Below, one piece after another: positions 46,059-57,820 of a stretch of DNA of 64,000 bases (position 1 is the stretch's first letter; each line of letters opens with the position of its first letter). This DNA is from Rhodococcus qingshengii (GTDB lineage Bacteria; Actinomycetota; Actinomycetes; Mycobacteriales; Mycobacteriaceae), in contig NZ_JAJNCL010000001.1 in the NCBI RefSeq assembly GCF_021025955.1, positions 620,001 to 684,000 of the forward strand, given 5' to 3'. The notes under the pieces are model-generated. The model was given only the letters and a program-made list of their open reading frames with translations, was not told where the DNA came from and did not search any database. The translations under genes were made by a program, and so were the position numbers.

Positions 46059-47135
46059 TCAGCTCGCATATCCGTTCAAGGTTCCCTTCAAGTCCGCCAG
46101 TACGGCCCGGGCGGCGGTCATCCCGTTTCCGTTCCAGATGTCGTCTTCCGCTACGAACACACGCCGGTCGGTGGCGGCGGCGAGGTCCTGCCACTGGTCG
46201 CTCTTCATGATCTCGGTGCCGTAGGTCCGACCGTTCGGCCCGTCGAAGAGCACGTAGATCAAGTCACCTTCGGCGGCGCTGAGATCGTCGGCCGGAATCG
46301 GTGACGTGGTCGCATCGGTCAATCGCTGTGCCGGTGGGCGCCGGACTCCCACGTCGCTGAGGATCTGTCCGGCGAAGGACGCGGGACCCTCGATCTGCAG
46401 GTCCTTCGAACCGAACCGAACCACTGATGCCTGCGTTTGTGATGCATTCAATGCGTCGCCGAGTTGCACGACGTCCTGCTGGTATCGATCGAGCTCTGTC
46501 GCCGCCGCCGACGAGCGGCCCAGTGCCTGACCGGCGAGCGCGAACTGTGCTTTCCAGTACACGGGATCGGACCCGGCGAACACGGTGGGCGCGATGGCGT
46601 CGAGTTGCCCGTACAAACCGTCGGACGCCGGACTGGACCCGAGGATCAAGTCCGGCGCGGCGGCCTTCACGGCGTTGACGTCGGGTGCGCTCACGGGGCC
46701 GACGCTCGGAATCTCCGAGATACCGAAACCGAGGTACGACGGTTGAGGCGAGTCGATGCCGGTTGCGGCGCCCACTACCCGCTCCCACAGACCGAGGGCA
46801 CACACGGCGTCCATCGAGACGCTGTCGAGGACCACGATCCGTTGGGGATCGGAAGGAACCTCGGTTTCACCCGCAGTGTGAACGACCCGACGCTTCACCT
46901 CAGGGCCAGCACCCGGGTCGGCCTGCGTCGGCGTCGGGCACGCGGTGGCGGTGTCGCGTTCGATGCCCATCACGCTGGCACCGGCGATCGACGTGGTGGT
47001 CCGGACGATGGTGCTCGCGTTGTCGTCCGAGGAGTCGGACGAGCACCCGGCGAGAACGAGCATCGTGGCGGCGATCCCCAGGATCGAGACACGACGAATG
47101 GACGTGCGGGCGGTCGTGCGTGAGAGAACAGACAA
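46059..47135 (-). CDS. Iron-siderophore ABC transporter substrate-binding lipoprotein
   Basis: 358 aa FecB/FhuD-type protein. Lipobox LAGC follows a signal of about 30 residues. PQRIVVLDSVSMDAVCALGL and AAAPDLILGSSPASDGLYGQ are characteristic helical-backbone binding-protein blocks. TTG start with AGGAAG 8 nt upstream. It follows the second binding protein in the same direction (49-nt gap) but no permease or ATPase gene is near. A half IdeR motif (AGGTTAGC at 47169-47176) precedes it. Confidence 0.85.
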   Translation of the reverse strand: MSVLSRTTARTSIRRVSILGIAATMLVLAGCSSDSSDDNASTIVRTTTSIAGASVMGIERDTATACPTPTQADPGAGPEVKRRVVHTAGETEVPSDPQRIVVLDSVSMDAVCALGLWERVVGAATGIDSPQPSYLGFGISEIPSVGPVSAPDVNAVKAAAPDLILGSSPASDGLYGQLDAIAPTVFAGSDPVYWKAQFALAGQALGRSSAAATELDRYQQDVVQLGDALNASQTQASVVRFGSKDLQIEGPASFAGQILSDVGVRRPPAQRLTDATTSPIPADDLSAAEGDLIYVLFDGPNGRTYGTEIMKSDQWQDLAAATDRRVFVAEDDIWNGNGMTAARAVLADLKGTLNGYAS

Positions 47136-47184
47136 GTCGACGGCTTCCTGTGTGAGCGGGCGCCGTTCAGGTTAGCTGCTCGAC

Positions 47185-48180
47185 TCAGCTGTTCTGCTTG
47201 TCCACCTCGAACGTGTCCGAGAGGTCGTCGAGGATCATGTGCGCGCCCTGGATACTGACCGGCGACATCCAACGTGAATCGTCCACGTCGACCTTGCGTC
47301 CTCGAAGGGTCTGCCACAGCGCGCTCTGGAGGAACGGCTTCGCAGCTTCGGCGCTCTTGCCTTCGGCGTCCTGCCAGGTGCTGATGAAGATGACGTCCGC
47401 GTCGGCTTCGTTGATCAGCTCGGGGCTGATCTTCATCATGATGTTGCCGGCGTCGGCGGGGTCGGGTCCCTGATTGTCCGGGCGCTTCAGTCCTGCGTCC
47501 TGAAGAACGATGCCGCTGAACGAGGTGGTGCGGTAGAGGCGTGCGGTCGGTTCACCGGCGAATCGGACCACCGAGATGACCGGGTTGTCGGCCTTCTCGT
47601 TGATTTCCTTGCCGACGGTGGCCGCTCGGGTTTCGTACTCGGTGATCTTTGACTCGGCCAAAGACTCCTTGCCGAGGGCTTCACCGACCAGGCGAATGTT
47701 GTCCTTCCACGTCGGGCCTGTCGTCTGGGTGAAGACGGTGGGCGCGATTGCGGAGAGTTGGTCGTAGTTCTTCCCGTCGCGGACCTCGGCGGAGATGATG
47801 AGGTCGGGCTGCAGTGCGGCGATCTTCTCGAGGCTTGCGCTGCTGACCGTGCCAACCGAGACGGCGTCCGCGGCGAATTCCTCCCGGGAGGATCCGAGGT
47901 AGTCGGGTAGACCGGGCTCGCGGTAGTCGACATAGCCGACGAGCGGGGATTCGAGGAGCAGGACGGCGTCGGTGAAGCTGTTGTCGAGCGCGACGATCCG
48001 CTGGGGTGCAGCCGGGATTTCGGTGCTTCCACGGAAGTGCTCGACGGTGCGGGGGAATGTGCCCGACTCGGTCGAGGTGGTGGCTGCAGCGGGCTCGTCG
48101 TTACTCGAGCAGGCTGGAACGACCAAGGCGATCGAGGCTGCGACCGCTACCAGCGCGGCCCGGCGGGGAAAGAATTTCAC
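47185..48180 (-). CDS. fecB: Iron-siderophore ABC transporter substrate-binding lipoprotein (FecB-like)
   Basis: 331 aa. Signal peptide with lipobox-like VPAC (Cys24). PQRIVALDNSFTDAVLLLE, LQPDLIISAEVRDGKNYDQL and IAPTVFTQTTGPTWKDNIRL are FecB/FhuD-type. Divergent from ctaD as M. tuberculosis fecB is, so this is its positional equivalent. GTG start with AGGAG upstream. An IdeR-like box lies 21 bp before the start, so expression should rise when iron is scarce. Confidence 0.88.
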   Translation of the reverse strand: MKFFPRRAALVAVAASIALVVPACSSNDEPAAATTSTESGTFPRTVEHFRGSTEIPAAPQRIVALDNSFTDAVLLLESPLVGYVDYREPGLPDYLGSSREEFAADAVSVGTVSSASLEKIAALQPDLIISAEVRDGKNYDQLSAIAPTVFTQTTGPTWKDNIRLVGEALGKESLAESKITEYETRAATVGKEINEKADNPVISVVRFAGEPTARLYRTTSFSGIVLQDAGLKRPDNQGPDPADAGNIMMKISPELINEADADVIFISTWQDAEGKSAEAAKPFLQSALWQTLRGRKVDVDDSRWMSPVSIQGAHMILDDLSDTFEVDKQNS

Positions 48181-48200
48181 TTATTGACTCCTGAGATGAG

Positions 48201-48219
48201 TTAGGCGAGGGTGACCTTA
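48201..48219 (-). promoter_or_regulatory. IdeR/DtxR iron box
   Basis: TTAGGCGAGGGTGACCTTA matches 14 of 19 positions of the IdeR/DtxR consensus TTAGGTTAGGCTAACCTAA. Located 21-39 bp upstream of the fecB-like start, suited to repression by iron-loaded IdeR. The remaining gap to 48530 is the untranslated leader of ctaD, in which no gene or clear RNA motif is seen. Confidence 0.65.
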
Positions 48220-48530
48220 TCAGTGGAGGAGTTGGCCGAAAACGGACACCGGCCGAATTCTTCGACGGGTACGACACGCCGATTCGGAAGTGGGTTCGGA
48301 CTCCCGAGGGAACATAAACCGCAGGTCGTTCGTTCGGTGCCGTGAAAAACGGATGCTCGAGTACGACGCAGAGTAGGACCGGGTCGCGGTGCCTCGGAGT
48401 CACGGTCTACGATTCGATGAGCGCAAGCCAGAAGCCGTTGTCCGCAGCCCGGGCGACGGACCCTGCGGGCGCAACCAAGGGCTCTTTGACGGAGTCTGCG
48501 GAGCGACCAAAGGCACATTCAGGAGGATCA

Positions 48531-50321
48531 GTGACTGCCGTAGCGCCCCAGCCAGTCCCCACGATAGCGCCGGCCAGGCCTTACCCGCCGCGGCAGGGAC
48601 CCAAGGGCTCATTCATTTTCAAGATGATCACGACCACCGATCCCAAGGTGCTCGGAATCATGTACTTGGCGACTTCCATCGCCTTCTTCCTCATCGGTGG
48701 CCTCATGGCACTGATGATGCGTGCCGAACTTGCTGTACCCGGCATGCAGTTCCTTTCCAATGAACAGTTCAACCAGCTGTTCACCATGCACGGCACGATC
48801 ATGCTGCTGCTGTACGCGACCCCGATCGTCTTCGGCTTCGCGAACTACATTCTTCCGCTCCAGATCGGTGCACCCGACGTTGCGTTCCCGCGTCTGAACG
48901 CGTTCAGCTACTGGCTGTACCTGTTCGGCGCGATCATCACGACGGCCGGATTCGTCACGCCCGGTGGCGCAGCAGACTTCGGTTGGACGGCATACACGCC
49001 GCTGACCAGCGCGCTGCACAGCCCCGGCGTCGGCGCCGACCTGTGGGTCTTGGGTCTGGCTGTCGCCGGCCTCGGCACCATCCTCGGTGGCGTCAACATG
49101 GTCACCACCGTGATCTGCCTGCGCGCACCCGGTATGACCATGTTCCGCATGCCGATCTTCACCTGGAACATCTTCATCACCAGCATCCTGATCCTGCTGG
49201 CGTTCCCGCTGCTGACCGCTGCATTCATGGGCCTGTTCGTCGACCGCCATCTCGGTGGCCACATCTTCGACCCGGCAACCGGCGGTGTGCTCCTGTGGCA
49301 GCACCTGTTCTGGTTCTTCGGTCACCCCGAGGTGTACATCATCGCGCTGCCGTTCTTCGGCATCGTCTCCGAGATCTTCCCGGTCTTCAGCCGTAAGCCG
49401 ATCTTCGGCTACAGCGGCCTGGTGTACGCAACGCTGGCCATCGCCGCTCTGTCGATCGCGGTGTGGGCTCACCACATGTACGCAACCGGCGCTGTTCTCC
49501 TGCCGTACTTCTCGTTCATGACGTTCCTGATCGCCGTGCCGACAGGTGTGAAGATCTTCAACTGGATCGGAACGATGTGGAAGGGGCAGTTGACCTTCGA
49601 ATCGCCGATGCTGTTCTCGATCGGCTTCCTGATCACCTTCCTCTTCGGTGGTCTGTCGGGTGTCATCCTCGCGAGCCCGCCGCTCGACTTCCACGTCACG
49701 GACAGCTACTTCGTCGTCGCCCACTTCCACTACGTGGTCTTCGGTACGGTCGTGTTCGCCACGTACGCCGGTATCTACTTCTGGTTCCCGAAGATGACCG
49801 GCCGCATGATGGACGAGCGCCTCGGCAAGTGGCACTTCTGGACCACGTTCGTCGGTTTCCACGGCACGTTCCTCGTCCAGCACTGGCTCGGTGCCGAAGG
49901 CATGCCGCGCCGTTACGCCGACTACCTGCCCTCGGACGGATTCACGGTGCTGAACTCGGTGTCCACGATCTTCGCCTTCGTACTCGGTGCCTCGACGCTC
50001 CCGTTCATCTGGAACGTCTTCAAGAGTTACCGCTACGGCGAAGTTGTCACCGTCGACGATCCATGGGGCTACGGAAACTCGCTGGAGTGGGCAACCACCT
50101 GCCCGCCGCCGCGTCACAACTTCACCGAGTTGCCGCGCATCCGTAGCGAGCGTCCGGCGTTCGAGCTGCACTACCCTCACATGGTCGAGCGGATGCGCGC
50201 GGAAGCGCACGTCGGCCCGGGCCACGGTGGGAAGAACGCCAGCACCGTGCTCGAAGATGCTCGTCACGAGCCGCTGACAGTCGGGGACGAAGGCGACCCC
50301 GGCACCGACAGCCGCTCCTGA
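48531..50321 (+). CDS. ctaD: Cytochrome c oxidase subunit I (aa3 type)
   Basis: 596 aa, 12 membrane segments. Haem a/a3 and CuB ligands: [29 protein letters not shown] (His-Tyr crosslink), [10 protein letters not shown] (two His) and [12 protein letters not shown]. It is the catalytic core of the aa3 branch coupled to the bcc complex. GTG 48531 with AGGAGG 4 nt upstream is chosen over the longer open frame to 48342. A 20-residue Pro/Ala-rich N-terminal tail and a charged C-terminal tail extend the family core. Confidence 0.95.
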   Translation: MTAVAPQPVPTIAPARPYPPRQGPKGSFIFKMITTTDPKVLGIMYLATSIAFFLIGGLMALMMRAELAVPGMQFLSNEQFNQLFTMHGTIMLLLYATPIVFGFANYILPLQIGAPDVAFPRLNAFSYWLYLFGAIITTAGFVTPGGAADFGWTAYTPLTSALHSPGVGADLWVLGLAVAGLGTILGGVNMVTTVICLRAPGMTMFRMPIFTWNIFITSILILLAFPLLTAAFMGLFVDRHLGGHIFDPATGGVLLWQHLFWFFGHPEVYIIALPFFGIVSEIFPVFSRKPIFGYSGLVYATLAIAALSIAVWAHHMYATGAVLLPYFSFMTFLIAVPTGVKIFNWIGTMWKGQLTFESPMLFSIGFLITFLFGGLSGVILASPPLDFHVTDSYFVVAHFHYVVFGTVVFATYAGIYFWFPKMTGRMMDERLGKWHFWTTFVGFHGTFLVQHWLGAEGMPRRYADYLPSDGFTVLNSVSTIFAFVLGASTLPFIWNVFKSYRYGEVVTVDDPWGYGNSLEWATTCPPPRHNFTELPRIRSERPAFELHYPHMVERMRAEAHVGPGHGGKNASTVLEDARHEPLTVGDEGDPGTDSRS

Positions 50322-50330
50322 GCGAAGTAA

Positions 50331-52441
<2,111 letters not shown>

Positions 52442-52479
52442 AGACCTCACCCGACCAGTCCAGTGTCGGCAACTTGGCT

Positions 52480-53274
52480 ATGGATGAACAGTCCAGTGGC
52501 CTTCAAGATGGTCGAGTGTTGATACGGAGATTCGCCTCGCTGTTCGTCGGTCTGTGGTTGTACGGCTTCTCGATGGCCATGATGATCACTGCTGGCCTCG
52601 GACTGGACCCATGGGATGTGTTTCATCAGGGTGTGGCCGAGCATGTTTCGCTCAGTTTCGGCGTGATCACTGCTATTACCGGTGCGGTGGTACTGCTGCT
52701 CTGGATTCCGATCCGTCAGCGGCCAGGATTCGGCACGATTGCGAATGTCGTTGTCATTGCAATCTCGGTGGATACTTCACTGGCCTTCTTGCCGGTCTTC
52801 GATTCCATGCCAGTTCGTGTCGCGATCATGGTCGCGGGCATCCTCCTCAACGGACTGGCCAGCGTTCTCTACATCGGGGCAGGCATGGGGCCGGGTCCTC
52901 GCGACGGATTGATGACGGGTTTGGTCGCTCGCACCGGCCTGTCGGTCAGGCTCGTGCGTACCAGCATCGAAATCGCGGTCCTCGCTACCGGATGGCTTCT
53001 CGGTGGAACCGTTGGCGTCGGAACCGTGTTGTACGCCTTCGGAATCGGACCGACCATTCAATTCCTGATCAAGGTGCTGCCGGATTCGATGACCGCAGCG
53101 GTGACCGGCGGACGTGACACCGAACGTAAGGCCAAGACCGTGGGGCCGGTCAACGAAATCTCGGTGCCGACGGGAACTTCCGCGGTCGAGGCAGGCTCTC
53201 CGGTCGGTGACGCCGAATCGAATGAGGCAGTCAAGGTGCCGTCGAACCATTCGGGAGTACCGACGGTGACTTGA
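52480..53274 (+). CDS. YczE/YitT-type membrane protein
   Basis: 264 aa with five or six hydrophobic segments; LYGFSMAMMITAGLGLDPWD and GMGPGPRDGLMTGL are the YczE-family blocks. Function unknown (YczE aids surfactin production in Bacillus). The last 70 residues are a hydrophilic, probably cytoplasmic tail, and its coding region overlaps the 3' end of the opposing glgX by 217 bp. ATG 52480 chosen. Confidence 0.8.
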   Translation: MDEQSSGLQDGRVLIRRFASLFVGLWLYGFSMAMMITAGLGLDPWDVFHQGVAEHVSLSFGVITAITGAVVLLLWIPIRQRPGFGTIANVVVIAISVDTSLAFLPVFDSMPVRVAIMVAGILLNGLASVLYIGAGMGPGPRDGLMTGLVARTGLSVRLVRTSIEIAVLATGWLLGGTVGVGTVLYAFGIGPTIQFLIKVLPDSMTAAVTGGRDTERKAKTVGPVNEISVPTGTSAVEAGSPVGDAESNEAVKVPSNHSGVPTVT

Positions 53275-55229
53275 GCCGGTCCGCCGGAATGCAGGATCAG
53301 GAGCCAACTGTCGTCACCGAGCGGGCGCCCGGTCCGAGTGTGAGACCGAACGTCGGCTCCGTCGATCCAGGCCTGGAGGGTTCGGTGACTCTCGTCGTAC
53401 CATGCGGTGTCGTCGAATTCGATGCCGGCAGCGTCGAACCAGACGAGGTCCGGGTGCTCCAGTCTTCTTCTGCCCTCGAAGAATTCGGGCTGACGTAACG
53501 CCGGTGCAACTCGGCGTAGTCCGAACGCTCGGGAGACGAACTGCACCAACGACTGATCGGCGCTCGTCCAGTCCAGTGCCCACGACTGGGCGGGGGAGGC
53601 AAGAGCGGGAACACAGTACGCGTTGTTGTTCCCGCCCAGGCTGTGGCCGAACTCGTCACCAGCGGTGAGCATCGGTGTACCTGTCGACAGCACGAGCGTG
53701 GCGAGCAGCGCCCGTACGTGGCGCGCCCTGGCGTCCTGAATCTCGGGATCGGAGCTCGGGCCTTCGATTCCGTGGTTGAACGAATCGTTGTGATCGGCGC
53801 CGTCACGATTGTCTTCACCGTTGGCCTCGTTGTGCTTGTGGTCGTATGCCACTAAATCGGCGGCAGTGAACCCGTCGTGCGCGGTGACGAAGTTGATCGA
53901 TGCCCAGGGGCGACGGCCGCTGCCGGCAAAGATGTCCTCGGAACCGGCGAGGCGCGACGCGACCTTCCGGACGCTGGAGCCGCCGTTCCAGAACTGGCGA
54001 ATGGTGCTGCGGTACTTGTCGTTCCATTCGGACCACTGGAGTCCGAAGTTTCCGACCTGGTATCCGTCGGCCGTCGCATCCCACGGTTCGGCGATGAGCT
54101 TGCACCGAGTCAGTACCGGATCGGACGAGACGGCGGACAGGATGGACGCGCGCTGGTCGAAGCCGCCGCCGCGCGGCCGACCCAACGCGCTCGCGAGATC
54201 GAATCGGAAGCCGTCGACACCCATTTCGGTGGCCCAGTAACGGAGGCTGTCGGTGATCATGCGGACGGCGATGGGGGAGCAGGCGTCGACCGTGTTGCCG
54301 CACCCGGTGAGGTCGATGTCGCGGCCGTCGCCGTCGAGGAGGTAGTAGCCGGGGCCGTCCAAACCTCGCCAGCTGACACTGATTCCGTCGACGCTCTGCT
54401 CGCAGGTGTGGTTGTAGACGACATCGAGGATGACCTCGATGCCTGCCGCGTGGAGTGCGTCGACCATTATCCGGAACTCGGTGACTTCGCCGCCCGGAGT
54501 TGCCGCGTATCCGGGATGCGGGGCGAAGTACGACGCTGTCGAGTATCCCCAGTGGTTGCGCATCCCTCGCTCGCGGACGCTGTGTTCGGTCAGAAATGCC
54601 TGTACGGGAAGTAGTTCCACGGCAGTGACGCCGAGTGAGAGTAGGTGATCGATCACGGCCGGTGCCGTCAGGCCGAGGTACGTTCCGCGGTGTGCGGCGG
54701 GTACTCCTGGATGGCTGGCGGTGTACGCGCCCACATGCAGTTCGTAGATGACGCTTTCCTCCCACGGAGTCTCGAGGCGGGCGGCGGCGGGCGCGAGCCC
54801 GGGAGTCACCACGGACAGTGGCACGTGGCCGAGCGAGTCGACCGTCGACGGGTCGCCGAAGGGATCGTCGGCGTACGACAGGAGGGCACGGTGATCACCG
54901 AGTTCCCCCTCGATGCGGCGCGCCCACGGATCGATCAGCAGCTTGTGTGGATTAAGTCTCAGCCCGGCGCGCGGATTCCACGGGCCGGACGCCCGAATTC
55001 CGTAACGCTGCCCCGCACCGATCCCGGCGATGATTCCGTGCCAGATTCCGTACGTGTGTTGCCGAAGTTCTACGCGATCTTCGTTCCCGTCCTCGTCGAT
55101 CAGGCAGATGTGGACGCTCGACGCGGCCGGTGCGTGGACCGCGAACTGGGTTCCGGAGTCCACGATGTGGGCGCCGAGGGGGAACGGAGACCCGGGCGTC
55201 GGGGTGTGAGTTTCGATGAGAGGCGACAC
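53058..55229 (-). CDS. glgX: Glycogen debranching enzyme GlgX (isoamylase type)
   Basis: 723 aa GH13 enzyme. N-terminal CBM48 (about 1-120), catalytic TIM barrel with VDGFRFDLASALGR (nucleophile Asp), CKLIAEPWD (acid Glu), INFVTAHDGFTAADLVAYDHKHNEANGEDNRDG (third Asp), and a C-terminal beta domain. It hydrolyses alpha-1,6 branches of phosphorylase-limit glycogen. GTG start. Its end overlaps the YczE gene tail to tail. Confidence 0.94.
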   Translation of the reverse strand: MSPLIETHTPTPGSPFPLGAHIVDSGTQFAVHAPAASSVHICLIDEDGNEDRVELRQHTYGIWHGIIAGIGAGQRYGIRASGPWNPRAGLRLNPHKLLIDPWARRIEGELGDHRALLSYADDPFGDPSTVDSLGHVPLSVVTPGLAPAAARLETPWEESVIYELHVGAYTASHPGVPAAHRGTYLGLTAPAVIDHLLSLGVTAVELLPVQAFLTEHSVRERGMRNHWGYSTASYFAPHPGYAATPGGEVTEFRIMVDALHAAGIEVILDVVYNHTCEQSVDGISVSWRGLDGPGYYLLDGDGRDIDLTGCGNTVDACSPIAVRMITDSLRYWATEMGVDGFRFDLASALGRPRGGGFDQRASILSAVSSDPVLTRCKLIAEPWDATADGYQVGNFGLQWSEWNDKYRSTIRQFWNGGSSVRKVASRLAGSEDIFAGSGRRPWASINFVTAHDGFTAADLVAYDHKHNEANGEDNRDGADHNDSFNHGIEGPSSDPEIQDARARHVRALLATLVLSTGTPMLTAGDEFGHSLGGNNNAYCVPALASPAQSWALDWTSADQSLVQFVSRAFGLRRVAPALRQPEFFEGRRRLEHPDLVWFDAAGIEFDDTAWYDESHRTLQAWIDGADVRSHTRTGRPLGDDSWLLILHSGGPAQVTVGTPEWFDGTLTASFDSASPTGEPASTAEVPVGTEISLTGPTVLALRSVSRPPVTAAVIESGSTLIRN

Positions 55230-55280
55230 GCAAGATGATCCTGCCGTGAACGGCCGGAGAATGTGCGGGAAGATGTTCGG

Positions 55281-56102
55281 GTGCCGCTACCTGATCCAGA
55301 TCTGCTCATCGATTTCGACAACGTACTCATCCGCCGGGGAGGGTCCACTCTCGTGGGCCCCGTCACCTGGAAAGTGGAGCTCGACGAGCGATGGGTGGTG
55401 CTCGGACCTAACGGCGCGGGCAAGACGTCGCTGCTGCGAATAGCTGCCGGTGAAACTTTCCCGACCAGTGGTTCTGCCCACCTCCTCGGTGAAGTTCTCG
55501 GCAAGGTCGACGTCAACGAGTTGCGCCCGCGAATCGGACTGTCCTCGTCGTCGTTGGCGAACCGCGTTCCCGGCGACGAGAAGGTCAGCGACCTTGTCGT
55601 GTCGGCGGGCTACGCCGTCCTCGGTCGGTGGCGTGAGGAGTACGAATCCATGGACACCTCGCGTGCTGTGGAGATGCTCGAAAGCCTCGGCGCCGAGCAC
55701 CTGGCGGATCGGACGTACGGGACGCTTTCCGAAGGCGAGCGCAAGCGCGTCCTCATCGCGCGAGCCTTGATGACCGATCCCGAACTTCTTCTTCTGGACG
55801 AGCCGGCAGCCGGCCTCGATCTCGGTGGGCGAGAGGAACTTGTGGCCAGGCTCGCCGAACTGGCTGCCGATCCGGACGCCCCGGCAACCGTCCTGATCAC
55901 CCATCATGTCGAGGAAATCCCGCCGGGATTCACTCACGCACTCCTTCTCAAGGAAGGGGAGGTCGTCTCCCAGGGCCTTCTGGAGGACGTCATCACTGCC
56001 GAAAATCTGAGCGCGGCATTCAGCCAGTCCATCAGCCTCGACAAGGCGGACGGCCGATACTTCGCGCGCCGCGCGAGGCCGTCCGGAGCTCATCGCGCGT
56101 GA
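55281..56102 (+). CDS. ABC transporter ATP-binding protein (Rv3041c-like)
   Basis: 273 aa. Walker A GPNGAGKTSLL, signature LSEGERKRVLIARAL (SEGE rather than SGGQ), Walker B LLLLDEPAAGLDLGG and H-loop ITHHVEEIP. No permease or binding-protein gene is adjacent, and Rv3041c also stands alone; the family is related to iron-type/MntB ATPases but a non-transport role is possible. GTG 55281 has GGGAAG 8 nt before; GTG 55263 is an alternative. Confidence 0.9.
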   Translation: MPLPDPDLLIDFDNVLIRRGGSTLVGPVTWKVELDERWVVLGPNGAGKTSLLRIAAGETFPTSGSAHLLGEVLGKVDVNELRPRIGLSSSSLANRVPGDEKVSDLVVSAGYAVLGRWREEYESMDTSRAVEMLESLGAEHLADRTYGTLSEGERKRVLIARALMTDPELLLLDEPAAGLDLGGREELVARLAELAADPDAPATVLITHHVEEIPPGFTHALLLKEGEVVSQGLLEDVITAENLSAAFSQSISLDKADGRYFARRARPSGAHRA

Positions 56103-56158
56103 GCTTCAATGGGACCTGAAATGCGGCCCAGATCACAGATCGCGTAGGTTCGCGAAGC

Positions 56159-56977
56159 ATGGCTAACGAGAATGCACGTGCTGTCCCCGAGCCCAAAGAT
56201 GCGTCGACCGTCATCTTGGTGCGCGATGCCGAATCCGGTATCGAGATCTTCCTGCTTCAACGAGTACAGGGGATGGCCTTTGCCGGGGGCATGACAGTCT
56301 TCCCCGGCGGCGGCGTCGACAAGTCCGACGCGACGGCCGAGGTCGAGTGGGCCGGCCCGTCGGTCGAGTGGTGGGCCGAGCGGTTCAGCACTGATGTGGC
56401 TCGGGCGAAGGCCCTCGTCTTGGCTGCGGTTCGGGAAACGTTCGAGGAGTGCGGCGTCCTGCTCGCCGGACCGACCGCAGACACCGTCGTGGCGGACACG
56501 GCCGGCTACGCGCAGGACAGGGTTGCCCTCGAAAAGCACGAGCTGTCGTTCAGTGATTTCCTGAAAAAGGAGAACCTGGTCCTGCGAACGGATTTGCTGC
56601 GGCCGTGGGCGAACTGGATCACGCCGGTGGGCGAGACCCGCCGCTACGACACCCGCTTCTTCGTCGCAGCGTCACCGACCGGACAGATTGCGGACGGAGT
56701 CACCTCCGAGGCCGCCGAGGTTCGTTGGCAGAGCCCGCAGGATGCTCTTGCGCATTGGCGTGAGGGCGGCAGCATCTTGTTGCCGCCGACGTGGAGTCAG
56801 CTGACCGAATTGGCCAAGTTCAGCTCGGTGGCGGAGATACTCGCAGCCGAGCCGGAGATCCCCGTCATCCTGCCTACGTTGATCACCGACGAGGAAACGC
56901 TGCGCGTCGAATTCCCGAACCAGGACGGGTACTACACCGCCGGACCGCATCCGTGGTCGATCAAGGCGGCAAAGTAG
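56159..56977 (+). CDS. NUDIX-superfamily hydrolase (Rv3040c-like)
   Basis: 272 aa. MTVFPGGGVDKSD begins the domain and AAVRETFEECGVLLAG supplies REtfEEcG of the Nudix box, with an insert of about 35 residues between the two parts, as in NUDT19-type CoA/acyl hydrolases. It is upstream of echA by 10 nt, so a CoA-linked substrate is plausible. Confidence 0.82.
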   Translation: MANENARAVPEPKDASTVILVRDAESGIEIFLLQRVQGMAFAGGMTVFPGGGVDKSDATAEVEWAGPSVEWWAERFSTDVARAKALVLAAVRETFEECGVLLAGPTADTVVADTAGYAQDRVALEKHELSFSDFLKKENLVLRTDLLRPWANWITPVGETRRYDTRFFVAASPTGQIADGVTSEAAEVRWQSPQDALAHWREGGSILLPPTWSQLTELAKFSSVAEILAAEPEIPVILPTLITDEETLRVEFPNQDGYYTAGPHPWSIKAAK

Positions 56978-56987
56978 ATTCTCGATC

Positions 56988-57767
56988 ATGGCTGAATTTG
57001 TGACTCTCGAAGTTTCCGAAGGCATCGGCACCATCCGTCTGGCGCGCCCGCCCATGAACGCACTGAACCGTCAGGTTCAGGACGAGTTGGCCGCTGCCGC
57101 ACACGCTGCGACCGTCGACAAGGCGGTCAAGGCCGTCATCGTCTACGGCGGGGAGAAGGTTTTTGCTGCCGGCGCCGACGTCAAGGAAATGGCCGAGATG
57201 GATTACGGCCAGATCCGTGACGCGATCGGCGGCATGCAGGCAGGACTCGGCGCCGTGGCGTCCATCCCGAAGCCGACCGTTGCCGCGATCACCGGATACG
57301 CACTCGGTGGCGGACTCGAAGTTGCACTGTCGGCCGATCGCCGGATCGTCGGAGACAACGCCAAGCTCGGAGTTCCGGAAATTCTGCTCGGAATCATTCC
57401 CGGTGGCGGCGGAACGCAGCGCCTGGCTCGCCTGATCGGGCCGGCCAAGGCCAAGGATCTGGTTTTCACCGGCCGTTTCGTCGGGGCTGACGAGGCGTTG
57501 GCCATCGGGTTGGTTGACGAGGTCGTCGCTCCCGACGACGTCTACACCGCAGCCCGCACGTGGGCCTCGCAGTTCGTCGGAGGTGCGTCGCGTGCGTTGG
57601 CTGCTGCCAAGGCGGCCATCGACGAGGGTCTGAACACCGATCTGGAATCCGGCCTCAAGATCGAGCAGCATCTGTTCGCCGGATTGTTCGCGACCAAGGA
57701 TCAGACGATCGGCATGGAGTCGTTCATCGCCAACGGTCCGGGCAAGGCCGAGTTCACGGGCGAGTAG
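56988..57767 (+). CDS. Enoyl-CoA hydratase/isomerase (EchA17-like)
   Basis: 259 aa crotonase. GGEKVFAAGADVKEM is the oxyanion-hole motif, ITGYALGGGLEVAL the second oxyanion Gly block, and ILLGIIPGGGGTQRL carries the catalytic region (the family Glu position). It hydrates trans-2-enoyl-CoA in beta-oxidation. Starts 10 nt after the NUDIX gene, so co-transcribed. Confidence 0.92.
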   Translation: MAEFVTLEVSEGIGTIRLARPPMNALNRQVQDELAAAAHAATVDKAVKAVIVYGGEKVFAAGADVKEMAEMDYGQIRDAIGGMQAGLGAVASIPKPTVAAITGYALGGGLEVALSADRRIVGDNAKLGVPEILLGIIPGGGGTQRLARLIGPAKAKDLVFTGRFVGADEALAIGLVDEVVAPDDVYTAARTWASQFVGGASRALAAAKAAIDEGLNTDLESGLKIEQHLFAGLFATKDQTIGMESFIANGPGKAEFTGE

Positions 57768-57779
57768 GCTCCCCTAAAC

Positions 57780-57793
57780 TAGAACTTGTTCAT
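57780..57793. promoter_or_regulatory. KstR-like inverted repeat
   Basis: TAGAACTTGTTCAT resembles the KstR motif TAGAACACGTTCTA (TAGAAC/GTTC arms, one arm with a mismatch) and lies 27 bp upstream of the methyltransferase ATG. A weak call from one site. Confidence 0.35.
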
Positions 57794-57820
57794 CTCTTAC
57801 CAGCGAGTAGGATAGCCGCC

